DNA from: Promerops cafer
Taxonomy: Eukaryota > Chordata > Aves > Passeriformes > Nectariniidae
Assembly (NCBI GenBank): GCA_013398275.1
Contig: VZSE01006140.1
Span: 434,001 to 498,000, forward strand
Direction of reading: 5' to 3'
Length of the DNA: 64,000 nucleotides
Part shown: piece after piece, positions 24,751-37,200 of the stretch
Position numbering within the stretch: the stretch's first letter is position 1
How the letters are laid out: each line of letters opens with the position of its first letter
The notes under the pieces: generated by a model
The model's database searches: none
What the model saw: only the letters and a program-made list of their open reading frames with translations
Told to the model about the DNA's origin: nothing
Position numbers and translations under genes: made by a program

Positions 24751-24870
24751 GGCGTTGTAAACGCTAACGGTAGTGGAGATAGTCCGCCTCCTGCTACACG
24801 GAAGGCTTAGAGCGAGCCTGAAAACAAGCGGACAGTTCAACAAGGTTATCCCGGCTTCGCTATAACCACC
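24751..24870 (-). repeat. Dispersed element, copy B (inverted, upstream of CHIC1)
   Basis: Read on the minus strand, this aligns to copy A (12378-12500) nearly without gaps, including the exact ATAACCTTGTTGAA, and CTTGTTTTCA and CTCTAAGCC in matching positions. It is more CpG-rich than copy A. The shared open frame (SEAGITLLN) is a by-product of the DNA similarity and is not evidence of coding. Confidence 0.7.
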
Positions 24871-25045
24871 AACGCTAACTTCTCTCAGCAGCTCCCCGTG
24901 CCGGCTCGTTACCCGCCGCCCGGGAGCGGCGAGGGGCGGGCGCGCGCGCACCTGAGCGGCCGCCTCCGGCCACCAACACCGGCCGCAAGCCGCTCGCCAC
25001 CACCTCCNCGGCGCGCACTGCGCAGGCGCGGCGGGAGGGCCGGCG

Positions 25046-25215
25046 ATGAGCGTCCTGCTGCCCAATATGGCGGACTTCGACACGATCTACGAGCTGGAGG
25101 AGGAGGACGAGGAGGAGCAGGATGAGCCCGAGCCCGTGGTGCGGAGCCAGGAGCTGCCCCGGCCCCGCGACGCGCCCGATCCCGTAGCGGTACGGGGCGC
25201 CGGGCACATCACCGT
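25046..25215 (+). CDS. CHIC1: CHIC1 coding exon 1 (acidic N-terminus)
   Basis: This exon encodes residues 1-56 and two bases of Val57, with donor GTAAGG. The reading starts MSVLLPNMADFDTIYELEEE. A second in-frame ATG (Met8, 25067) lies inside AATATGGCGG, which resembles the YY1 consensus and corresponds to where CHIC2 starts. The first ATG is chosen because MS(I/V)LLPNM is conserved in CHIC1. Confidence 0.93.
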
Positions 25216-28200
25216 GTAAGGAAGCAGCGGGGGCAGCGTGAGGGGCCGGTGTGGCGGGGCGGGGGAGCCGGGCGGGAGCGCCGGGGGGGGGGAGGGCAGC
25301 GGGAGCACCGTGCCCCGGCCCTGTCGGCCCCAGCCTCCCGCCCCGCGGGGCTGAGAGCCGCAGCCCTGCGCCCCTCTCCCCTGCTCTGTGAGGGGAACTG
25401 TGCTTTTAACGTGGGTATTTTCCGGTAGCTCGAGGAAACCCCCAGCCGTGAATGAACAGCCGGAGTTGGCTGTTGGGTGCAGAGGCTGCAGCGCAGCCCT
25501 GGCAGCCCTCCCTGGTTGCTCCTCTTTATCCAAACAATTTGTTAGATAAAAAGCAAAGTCCAGGCGATGCGAGGACGAACAGCCTGTTCAGACCATCTCG
25601 CTGTGACCCTTGTGTGCCACAGCTGAGCCAGGGAACCCCCACACTGCACTGCAGAGGAGGCTCCTGCCTGTCCTGTACTTTGTCTGCCCTAAACTTAGTT
25701 GAAAGTTTGGTTTAGATTGAGCGTTTTTATCACTGGAACACAGTGTGAGCCAGAATGTTTGCTGCTCATTTAAACCGTTGAACAGAAGACGAGCAAGCTG
25801 TGTTTCCTTATATGTAATGTTTACTCATAGGGATTTTCTTAGTATTCCTGCTCTAGCAAGCTGAAGAATTAATAGAAACAAGTGCATCCTTAAAAGTTGT
25901 TGGTTGTCACGTTAACTTTCATGGCAGGGAGGGAGGTATTGAAATGTAAGTATTGCAGAGACCCACCGAGCTTGTGCTGCTTTGGCTCTGTCTTTGGATT
26001 GCATAAAACTCACATTTCTCTCTGTAAGTAGGTGCAGTGTGATCTAACTCCCTGCAGCAAAAGCACTGGGTGGGGAAGGCTCTCCCATCCCATGGGAAGT
26101 GGTGTTGGATCTGATATTGTGTCCTCATGGAAGCCTGGATCAGGGTTGCATTGAGCTGGTGCCAGTGGGGAGTTGCTCTGCTGCACCGCAGTGCATTTGC
26201 TCGTGCAGATGGAATTTCTTTGTGTGCTCACCCCAAACAGCTGCTGGCCTGACTAAAGGAGAGGTGGAACACCAGCAAGATGTTCAGAATACCAAGTACC
26301 CATCTTAGGAGTTACCTGATTTGATGTGCTGAGCTGGAAAAAAAACATTGCACACTCATCTGCTTTGCTTTCTGTGATGCTTTTTGTGTGTTAGTGATGT
26401 TACTTACAGTTCCTTCTTGGCTCCAGCATCTTTTTGGGATGGGCAGGAGCATCTCCAAGAACTAGTGATGTCTACATCAAAAAAAAAGCACTCTTGTCAG
26501 TGAAGTGGAAACCCTTAGCTAGCTATGTGCCCTTGTAACCACCTGAGCTGAATCCATCCAACTTATTTTCCCTTTCTCCCACCCCTCTCAGCTTTCTTCC
26601 TGTAACAGGACCTACCTGCATGGTAGGAGGCAGCTTTTATCAGCTCATGCTGTATTTTTAAATCTCCTTATACTGATAAAAACAGTTATTGGATGTTACC
26701 AATAAAATGCAAGTAAACCCTGGACACTGGAGTACATAATCCTAACCTCTTATTAAATGGGAGCTGGTTTGCTTCCCAAAAAGTTTGTGTGTTGGAACTC
26801 TGTCACTTTTTGATCACACAGATGCTGCTGCTTTTGAAATCAGTTGGCTGCAGAAGCAGCCTGCTCCAGTTACTGAAGGGAGAGATGTCATCCAGGAAAA
26901 CCTGGGTTTGTTTTCTGAACCTGTCTGGAGTACTGCTAATGAAAATGTCTGTCCTGACAAGTCAGACATTATTAAAGTAGAAAACCAGTTATCTTTATAA
27001 AGCCATTGTTTTCCTTGGATTTTTGTTTCAGATGTCTCCTGTTCCTCAACTGACACTGGTTTTCTTGACTACTTTTGGTGTATAGAGAAGGGATAATTCT
27101 CAAATTCCAGGGTCATCTGCTTCAGCTTTTCATGTCCAGTTCTCTTATGAAACTCCCAAGTTGGTAGATTCAAACACTCTTATTAGTTTCTTGCAAGACA
27201 CTTTTTATTCTTATGACCTTGTCAGTGGGCTGCTCACTCTAACAGAGCAACTATTCTGCAGTATCCAACAGTGCTAAATATCAATTCCAAGAGTTTTCTG
27301 AGGGTATTTAGCAGGATCTTGCTTTTCCCACTTTTGCTAGCCTTTCTGCCCCTGTGTGTGGTAAGAGTGACCATGTCAAGTGTATTTGTTTTATTTTAGT
27401 CAGAGAGGATGTGTGTAAAAATGGTTGGCAAAATCTATGTTCATCTTGTCCAGGATTCTTTGGAAAAATTCTGTCATACTTATTGTTTTTGAAAGCTTTT
27501 GAATTTTAGCACAGATAGGTTACTAGGTCCTAGTAAATGCCTTTTCTTCTGCAATTTCATTTTGATAAGTTATAAACACCTTGTTTGCTGTTTCTCCCAT
27601 AGTCAATGGGACTCTGCTTGGTGTATCCAAGTATCTCCACACAGACATTTGTAGTGAAGACTGAGTCATGCCTAGCAAAGCAAAGGCAATAACTTCCAAA
27701 AACAGAGCAGTAAGCCAACTGTAGCTTGGTTATAGGTTTGTATTTATCTGCTATAATTTTTCCATATCATTAAGTCCATGTGGATGGATGGTAATGAGGT
27801 AATGAAATAGCCATTAAACATATTTTTGTCATTAGTATCCAGCTTCCTGCTGAAGTCTGCAAACTTCCTAGTCTTGGCTAGAAGTTAACTTTTGGTATTC
27901 TATCCTGTTTTCTGTAGGAGTGCCCAAGGGACCCACAGTCCAGGTGCTGATGAAAAGTTAATTTTCATCAGCTGGGGAAGGGAGGGAAGAGCCAGTTGAG
28001 ATAACATTTGATTTTTATCTGGTATTGTTCCACCTTCCACATATTTGAAATAGCAAATGACATCAGCCTTCCACTCATTACCAAAAACTTTGTTTTCCAA
28101 AGCATCATCCACAGGTAAGGATTCTTGGGTAGTTCTGTTGGCTTCACAGGAAAGTGTTCTGAACTGGGGAACATTAAATGTCCAAGGAGATTTCAGCTCA

Positions 28201-31200
28201 GGGCTCTTGAGGAATGTTGTCTTTACCCTCTAATGCTGGCCAAAGCTCATCTGATACCTCTTAAAGAGCAGTGTGGGATCTGAGCTCCACTCCTGCAGAG
28301 AGGTTAAACATAACCTGGATTAGGTGTGGGGAAAGGAGCTGTGCTCAAAGGGGGTTGGAGAGCTTCACTGAACAGGTTTAACTTGTGCAGTCTAGTAAGG
28401 CTGATTGCTATCTATAAATACAGGAGTGGGAGAACTGAGAATGAGGTTTAAGCCAAACAAAATAAAAAGGCAAAGCACCTGTAAATATTTCTCTTCTAGA
28501 TGTAAGAAAGTGTTTCCAAAATCTTCCTGTTTCAGTTCTGGGGACAGAAAACCTAAGCTCCTGCTTTGTAAACTAATAAACATTATCTTGTGGTACCTGT
28601 TGCAGGTGAGGTTTGCAACTGGTGGTTCAAGATGTTCATTTCAGCCTTTAGCTGAGGGATTTATGCGTTTCTCTTATTATAGCTCCCTAGAACAAGTTGT
28701 GTTCTCACCACTCCACAGATGGGGGAAAATGAGGTGATGGGATTTGCCTGATGCCATCCATGAAAACAGGGAAGGAGGGCCAGAACTGGCAAGTGAGGTC
28801 ATCCTAGTTCTATTGCAGCCTCTAGGAAACAGTGCCTGGCTTCTAGAGGTACTTGTCATGCAGTGAGGAAAGTGCAACCAAAGGACGTGGGTGACTGATC
28901 TGAATTTCTAAATGTTACACTTCGGGCAGCTTGCACTGAGGAGTCACAGAACTGGCCCAGAAATAAATCACCACCAACTGCTCTTTTAAATGACTTACAG
29001 GACAGCTACTGGAATTGATGTTATCATGATTTTTAAATATACTGAATTTTAGAAGATTTCATAGGCCTGCTCATGCTAGATCACTAGTCTGTTGTAGGAA
29101 GTCTCATTAAGTTAATGACCTCTTGATCAATACTTTAGATTTTAACTTCTTTATGTGAAAGATTCTAGTAACACTTCAGTACTTTTACCAAGTTGCCTGT
29201 AAAGCTGTAGAACTGTATAACATCCTGCTTCAATCTTTTTATTTTATTTGGTTGTTGAGTCACCCCTTTGCTCCATCTAACAGGAGTTTAATGTTTCTAA
29301 ACCCCACAGTAAATAATCACAGAATAGTCTGTTAAACTTGTAGAGATATTTTAGTAAAACTGTGCTAAAGCCATCAGTGATTTTGACTAAATATAGTATT
29401 TAAAGTGTAGTTAAAACATAAAGTTATATTCTTTAGCCACTCACAGGTGTCAGTGTGAGAGATGCCTTTCTGTAACACAGGTTTCCTGGATGTGCTGCAA
29501 CTGAAGGGAGTGTTTTGGCAACTAATACAAATTTGGGGGCTTTAATTTGTTTCATGACATCAGCTTTGAAATTCAACCCAAAACATATTGTGATCGTGCA
29601 TTCTTAATCAGATTTATTAATCAGAAAGCACTAATTTATCTTGTTCTTCATGGAAATTGGGGTGCAGTGGGAATTTTTGTGACTATATTTGACCTAAAAA
29701 GACACTACCTGTGGCTTAGGAAGTGTTTAAACTCTGAATTGTTGAAGGTCAGAGGAGAGTTCTGAGGAGCAGCTGGTACATGTTTGCTCTTTTTTTTCAT
29801 TTCTGTTGCTGTTTCCTAAGCTGCTGCTCCTGGCCACTGTAAAAATCAGTGTTGTGGACAAGATGGACCTTTGGCATGATTTAGTGGAATTGGTGTGTTA
29901 TGTGGGTAGAGTAAATAATTCTTGAATTTTCCAGTAGTTCTTTTGTTGTGTTGTCTGATTGCTCCTACTTTGTGATCATTCCAGGTTGTTCCATTGCTGA
30001 GGCACAGAAAAGTCTGTGTTCCTCAAAGCAGGCTTGTGAATGTGCTTTATAATTTTAGTCTTTTTTTTTTTTAAGACTGAAAAGACTACTTCATGGCTCT
30101 CCAAGCTTCCTTAAAACTAAATATATAACATTACAAAACCTGGAAGATTTCAGCTTAAAAAGAAAAGGTACAAAATGTGGAGGCTGATTTGCCAGATTAC
30201 AAAGAGAATGGAAATGTGCTATATTAGTAAACTTTGTGCTTGCCTAAAATCTTACTGTTATTATGTTTGGGTTTTTTTGTAACATTTTATACAACTACTA
30301 CTCTTTACAAGAGACTTCAACTTAAATTATTCATCAGAGGACTGGTTTGAACTTCACCAGTGTTGTTGCCAAACATTTCAGTTACTGGATTTCTAGAGAC
30401 AAGTTCTTCTGTTCTGCCTCTCTTCTTTAAGGTTGCTTTGACATTTTGTTACTTCTGAACAATTTCCACTGTCAGTTTTGGGTATCTGGGCTATTACACA
30501 GTGCACAGGAGTGTGTATGTGTGATGTAATGATGGGCACTGATGCCCAGGGGAAGGTGTTGGAACCTTTAAGGTCCCTTCCAACCCAAATCATTCCACAA
30601 TTCTGTGATATTTCAGCAATACTGGTTTTGGTACAAGGGACCAGTTTGGAGTATGGCAGGTGTCAGTTTGACTCAAAGCAAAGTTTGTTTTTTCAATAAC
30701 TCCTACAATGCCAAATGTATTTGTGCTCTTCTTTTTGGCAGTGATTCTTTCAGGTATTTTGATTTTTTTGAACACAGATACTCAGGAGATAGTTTAGCAG
30801 AGCTGACTTGATGTACAATATATTTAACTTTCATCAAACATACAGATTGTAGCTGAGGGCCAGCTGCTGCTGTATTTTGTTAAATTACTGAATTTTAAAG
30901 GTTCAGGAGTTTTGGAATAAGTGGTAACAGGTTTACAAGCCAAATCTAGCTCCCTGGAGCTTTCACTGATTATAATGAAAACCTTTTGCTCAAACCCCAA
31001 AACACTTCAATGAAGAGTAGTCACAGTGGTACCCAAGACTTAATTTTCTTGAAATTCAGAGTTGTTGTAAAACTGTCCTTTGTGTAGGCTCTTACAAGGT
31101 ACATTTACTCAGCCCAAAGGAAGTTTTTAAAACCACATTGTTATAGATTTCTAAGATAATGATGAGTAGGTTCCTTAAAACAAACTTCATCTGTTGCATG

Positions 31201-34200
31201 TGGAACAATTGCATGTGTAAGAAAGTAAAAGGATTGTTGAACCTGGGATTTCATAGCTGGAGGGTTTTTTCTTACAGAAATCAAAGATTGAAACTTGCTG
31301 CTGTCCAGTTGGAAAAGAATTTTTGCACTTCTGGAGGTACTGAAGTAAGGCACCAAGCTGTGTTTCTGTCTGGAAATGACTGAATGGTACATGAGACCTT
31401 ATATTAACTTAGATCAAAAGCTCATGAAATAATGCAAATGTAAGAGCAAAAGAACTTAACAGCAGTTAAGTTTAAGTAAAAACTTTTTAAAGTAAAAACT
31501 CTTATTACATTTCTTATTAAGGGAAACAAAATAAGTTAGGTGGAATATATTTTGTTTGTCTCTTTTGTTTTCAAGGTTTGGCTTGAGCAACAAGTTTGAT
31601 ACAGAATTTCCTTCTGTTCTGACAGGGAAGGTAAGTGTGAGATTAAACTGTTCTTTTCAATGGGAAGAGCCAGTGCATCCAGTGGTTTCTGTGTTGGATA
31701 CCTGAGCATGAACCCACTAAAAACTGTTACCTGTGGCCTGTGTGACCCAGCTGCTCACTGCCCAGTCCTTCAGTGCAGCTGGAAACAAGAAGGAAGGATT
31801 TGCTGTGATTGTTATCATTATTGACATTCCAAACACAGCAAAGCTCACCATGGATCTGACTGGTTCCATGCACACAGGAAAGCAACACTCACTTAACCTT
31901 GCTTTTTAAATACCTGGAGTTTGTGCTCCCTCCTGGGTGAATTAAATTAGTACAAACACCAGACCTCTCTTTTGAGTATGCCTGACAAGCCTTGAGTTTG
32001 TTTAGACAAACATTTCACTTCTGGAAGTGAATCTGTTTTATCTGAAGCTTTACAGAAGAAAATACAGTGTTAAATCTACAAATTAAGTAGGTTTTTAGTA
32101 CATTTTCACAAATACTGTTTAGTTCTGAAAATTAGTGCTGACAAGTCTTGCTTTCTCTGGAGTCCTGTCATCTTATTTAATGCAGGTGTAAGAAACTGTA
32201 ATTTGTAGCTATTAATTCACTAAATTCTTAGTTAGTTTTAAATTATTTTTGTAATTGTATTTTTTTAATCTTTTAATTGCTGAATTGTTTTTCTCTTGAA
32301 TTTTTTTCTTCCTGCTGTTTCACTCTCTAGTGCTTTGATTTTGCTTCGATTTATATCCCCCTTATGTATCTTTTCCAGAATTTGGGAAGAAAAAAGTTTA
32401 TTTGGCTCTTTCTACTTTGTCTCATGTCATCCCATAGAGCTCCACTCCCTCTGCAGCCCCTTGCAGAGGTTGAGTCATACCAGCAATCCACTAAACACAG
32501 CTGGATGGCTGCTCCTGCTTCTGCCAGATCCATCTGGGCTTTCTCCTCCTGCATTTTCCCACCAGAGTACAATGAATAAAATCCTTGTGTTGAGGTTGTC
32601 CAGCTGGTCTGACAGCAGGACCCCTGAAAAGCAGGTTCTGCTTGGGGTTTTTGGGTGCTGAAAATCAGCCTGGGAGTTCTGCCCTTGTTTTAGGATCTCA
32701 CTGAGCTCAGAAACACAAATCCTACTGATTCCACTGTGAGGGCTGCTGACAACACTTTGCATTTCACCACCTTGTCTGAGGCTTATTCTTTTCTGGGAAG
32801 CTCTTTCTGATCACTGAACAGCCACAATTCATTTTGGAAAAAATGATTTTATGTTCTTTTTCTCAAGTTGTAGTTTATTATAAATAAGCTTGTAGGAAAT
32901 CCCAGGCAAGAAACATTAAAACGAAATTTAATTATGTAATTTCATCTCTTTTGGTCTCTCTAAAATATATTTGGGTTATTAAAAAAAAAAAGTATAACCA
33001 GGTCTACACTTTTTAATATCAGCATCAATGGCTGTCACATTTTCCACTTGATTGTCCTCCTCTTGTTAAATAGACAGTGAACAAAAGCTTAATTTAAAGT
33101 TCACTTGAGTGCTTGGACTTAATTTAGCAAAGAAGGGAAAGAAGAAATTCTTCTGCTGGCATTTACCCTTCTTGTTCTGTGGGTGTAATCAGTGCTACAG
33201 GAGTGGCTTGGGCAGGGATTTGCTGTGTATAGGGATGCTCCTCTGTTGAGAATCTTGATAATCTGTTATCTTGTGGATTTGAGGGGCTTTCTGAGCAAGG
33301 AAATGAATTCCCTTTTGTCAGGGGAGAACACCAATCAAGCAGGATAGTAAACACATTTTTCTTCCTGCCTGCCACACAGTGCCATGAAAGACATTAAAAA
33401 CCACAGTTGTGGGACTTTTGGTTTTTAATACTTTAGTCAATTGCAAGAAATAAAGAATCTGTTTCTTCCTCTGGTTGATGCAGTCAATCATCCTAATCTC
33501 TATTGAAAGTGAAAATTCAGTCATTTTTTCCAGTAAGAAGTTTTTCCTCAAACACCCTGTTAAATAATTCACAATAATCAGTATCGTAGTCAACTGAGAC
33601 CCCACTTTAAAATCCTCTGTTGTTAAAATGTAATTTTTTTGCTTTTTATGAAATCAAAATTTATGAATAACAGTGACTGTTTATATTTACAAATTGGGAT
33701 TAAAATGTTTACTCTGAACTTGCATTAGTCCTCAGCTACTCTGAGACAATGTCATAGTTTATTCATATTGCCTGTGTAACATAAAGTTTAATGGCTTTGT
33801 GGTCCCCTGTGAATTGATATTAATAATAAATCCCATCTGCTAATGGAGTGTAAGAGATGAAGCCATTAGATGGGCTTGATGGAGTTCTCAGTGGTACTGG
33901 TTTTCTCTTGAATAAATACAGATGTAAAAGATGTAGGTTTTTAAAGCAGGATGGAAATCCTAATTAGAGAAAACTCTGTAGCTCCACCTTTCTCCCAGAA
34001 GCACAAACTTTTGGGATTTATGCCACATTCTTGTGTTAGTAATTTCCTTAAGCTTCCTGCCCTTAGTTTGCCCATCCACATAATGATGGCAGCAAACCTC
34101 CTCATTTTCTGAAATGTGGAATCTCCCCCCTCCCTCACCCATTTTCCCAGTCTCCCAGTTTTTACAGACATTGCATAGCTGTTACAGTTTAGCCTAGAGC

Positions 34201-37200
34201 TACATGCTTGTAATTACATCTTCAGTGTTTAATTGAGACTTAATTTGTTGCTTTCCTTGGGAGAGGTGAATGTGTACATTTGAGGGTAAAGCACAGACAA
34301 TAAAATAATAAAGGAAAATCCCAGGTACGTCAGGTGTTTGGCATAGCTAATTCAGCTGCATTAATATTTGTCTTGCAGGATGAGACATAAACTCACCTGG
34401 TTTGTAAATCCCAAGCCAGGCTTCTTTTCAGTGGAACATTATAAGAAAAGATTTGACTACACTTAATACAGAGGCAATATTTAACTTTTAATAATGTAAT
34501 TGGACCTTGGCCTAAATTGGAATGGTAGTTAAATTTAAATTCTGTCTGCTACAGGTTTACAGGATTATTAATTCTCTTAAACAAGCTTCTAACAAAATAT
34601 TCTCTGTGATATGGAGCACAATAGCACACACTGCTCCAGGTGACCAGAAGATGATGGAGGCAGTGCTCCTTAAGGGGAAAAGTGGAATTTCCTGCTCTGA
34701 TCTTGAAACAAAAGGGGTCCTGCCCAGAGAGGAGTGTGCAGTGCAGGGCAATGGGAGCCATAAAGTCAGGGCTGGGCATTGTGGTGCCGTTGTGCCGTGT
34801 GATTGATAGGGCTGCTGATCATGATGATTGAAGGAGAAAGATCAGGCCTGCTGGGCCTTACTGGCTCCCTTCCTGTGTTTGGAGATCCTCTGCATCCTGT
34901 TGTAAAATATTATGACACCCCCTCCTTTCCTTTTATGTTTTTTTTTTTGTTTTTTCCCTCCTAAAAGGAGCTAATGTCCCTTCCCAAGGTGTACAGCACA
35001 GCCAGGAGCAAAGTGCTTATCTCATTCTTTTCAAGAGCCAGACACAAACTCTCCAAGAGGTTTTCAGAATTACTCAAAACTAGGCTTTCTTAGGGAGGTG
35101 TCTTTGTGCAGGAGGAGCTGTTAATTCTGTTTGTTTGAAATACATCAGCCCCTTCACATACACCTTTCAAAAGCTCTACCTTCAAGAAGGCAAGAGTTAA
35201 AATTCTGTCAGAAAATCAACAGTTCTGTGGTGACTTTCATTTGGATTCCATTTCATTATTAGATTAGAACAGTTATTTACAGGTATTTTGTTCTTAATCA
35301 CTATGTAACAATGCTTTACTGTCACTGAGCTGTAAACTGAGCAACAAAATTGTGATTTCTTCTGCTTATCACAACATGAGGCTTATGTTGATCTCCAGTT
35401 CCTTTAGTTTCAGATGAAGATGTGTCATTAATGACAGAAATATTTGTTGTGATTCCATTTCCTAAAGGCAGAAACAGTCCAATTGTTTGGTTTAGTCAAA
35501 AGCATCTTAAGTAATTTTATCTTACGTTGTAGCCAAGAGATTCACCTTTACATGAAAATATTTGGTGAGTTAGCAGGTAGTGGTGCTTTCATAATATTAT
35601 ATTAAGGTAAACATCAGACCAAAAGTCCTGAAATGGGAATTTTCTGTTGCTTAGTGGCATCCAAAGTTGGTTTCTGGTTTAGCCATTTGCTCTGCAGGAA
35701 CAAGAGTACTTCAACTTTCATCTTAAAATGTAGGAACATGTTAACCTGATGTGAACAGTGACTCCCTAAAAATTATCACAGGAAGAGGGAATCTCCCTCT
35801 GCTTATTTTTTAGGTCCCAAATGTTTTCTGCCAGCTGTGATCTGAGAGTCTGGTTGAGTTCTCTTCGTGTTGGATGTTACCACTGATAAGGGTTATTCTT
35901 GTTAAATTAAATTCTGGGCTGTGCCATTCCCTTGTCTTTGGCAGGTTTGTTCAGCTGGATTTGGAGGTTGGGCTGTGGTGTTGTCAAGGTCCAGTAAACT
36001 TTGTGTCTGAAGGAAAAGGAAACATTCTCTTTTCTTAGGGAATCTCATTACAAAAGTATAAATGGGTTCTAGGAAAAAAACTACTTATTTTTACATTTCA
36101 CATAAACAGACTAAAATTCTAAAAGATGTATCAAAGGAAGTGCCATTTGTAGATAACTAAATATGAGGCCCATGGAAACTTCTTTAGGAGTTGAGAATGC
36201 CAATTAATGGAGGAATCTCAGTTTACTTTGAGGCAGTGACTGCAGCAGCTGTCTGAGGTTACTGCAAACCACCACCCCAGATGTTCTTTCCTACAGAACA
36301 CTCTCCTGTGTTGAAGGCAAAATGGTTTTGCTCACGTGCATCTGGTATTTGTTATATCCCAATACAAGATCTGGCACTGGCAAAGAAATCCATAAAACCT
36401 TGTTCCAGAGACATGCAAATACAGGATAGTTTGCCACATTACAATTGGATTTTTTTCATTGCAGATGTCCCAGTACAAAGGATCTCAGGGGGTTTCTTTC
36501 ATAATTTTCTTTTTTTTTCTTCCCTTAAACTAAGGTATCTCTTGTAAAACACACAATTTTTTTAGTTGCTCCATTTGTAGATGTAAAACAAAACAGTCTA
36601 TTTAATTTGGGAGGGGGGCAAAATAATTACTTTCTTTGTATTTATTAATTCCTGCTATAAAATAATCACACTTAAATTATGTTCTCATGTTATTAACTGT
36701 AGGCCTGGCTTGTGTGCAAGCCCAGCTGCCCCCTGACTCTGTAGTGCCTGGTGACCTGAATGGCCAGGAAACAGATGTTGTATTTATGTACTCCCTTCCC
36801 TGCAAAGCTTTAAAGAATCCAGCTCAATAGGCAGAGGCAGCAGCATCAGGTCCTCTCCATTTCCTGCCCCGTGGCTTTGCCCCTGCTGAAAAGGATCTTT
36901 GTCATTAAATGAACTTTTGTTGGTGTTGCTGCCCTTGTTTGCAGAGTTGGGCTTGCTTGGTTGGGGGTTGTGGAGCAGTTGCACAGCTTTGTGTACAGAC
37001 TCACTCTAGGGGATTTGCATCTGCATGGCAAGTAGGTAGGAAAAATGGGGTTTTTAATTGTTTTGGGTTGTGCCTGCCTGCTCAAGTCTCATGTTGGTCC
37101 TGATTTATTCTGCTTTGTGTATTTGACTGCTGGATTGTGTTAGAGTCAAGGGTGTCATCTTGGATCACTGCCTCAAATCCATTTTTACTTGTCAGATGGA

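Larger units (their letters stand above)
24457..24960. repeat. Diverged tandem modules upstream of CHIC1
   Basis: A 35-bp GC-rich sequence at 24457-24491 is repeated exactly at 24660-24694, and a weaker partial third copy starts at about 24899 (TGCCGGCTCGTTACCC, then CGCGCACCTGAG). Between the GC boxes lie two related spacers, copies C and B of the element also found in CDX4 intron 1. The modules are about 203 and 235 bp long, the last truncated. The 35-bp boxes are more alike than the spacers, so either recent conversion or constraint acts on the GC boxes. Confidence 0.75.
24440..25345. promoter_or_regulatory. CHIC1: CpG island over the CHIC1 promoter and first exon
   Basis: CpG dinucleotides become very dense here after more than 20 kb of AT-rich sequence, reaching GCGCGCGCGC strings near 24.94 kb. 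The island covers tandem modules (24457-24960), the CHIC1 start and the first part of intron 1. An NRF-1-like TGCGCAGGCGCG occurs at about 25019-25030. No TATA box is evident near the ATG, which fits a broadly expressed CpG-island promoter. One N is present at 25008. Confidence 0.85.

Noticed and set aside
24592..25083. Minus-strand 163-codon frame and its SEAGITLLN similarity to a frame at 12141-12485
   Set aside because: The protein similarity follows from the shared DNA element; outside it the frames are unrelated and no third copy supports coding.
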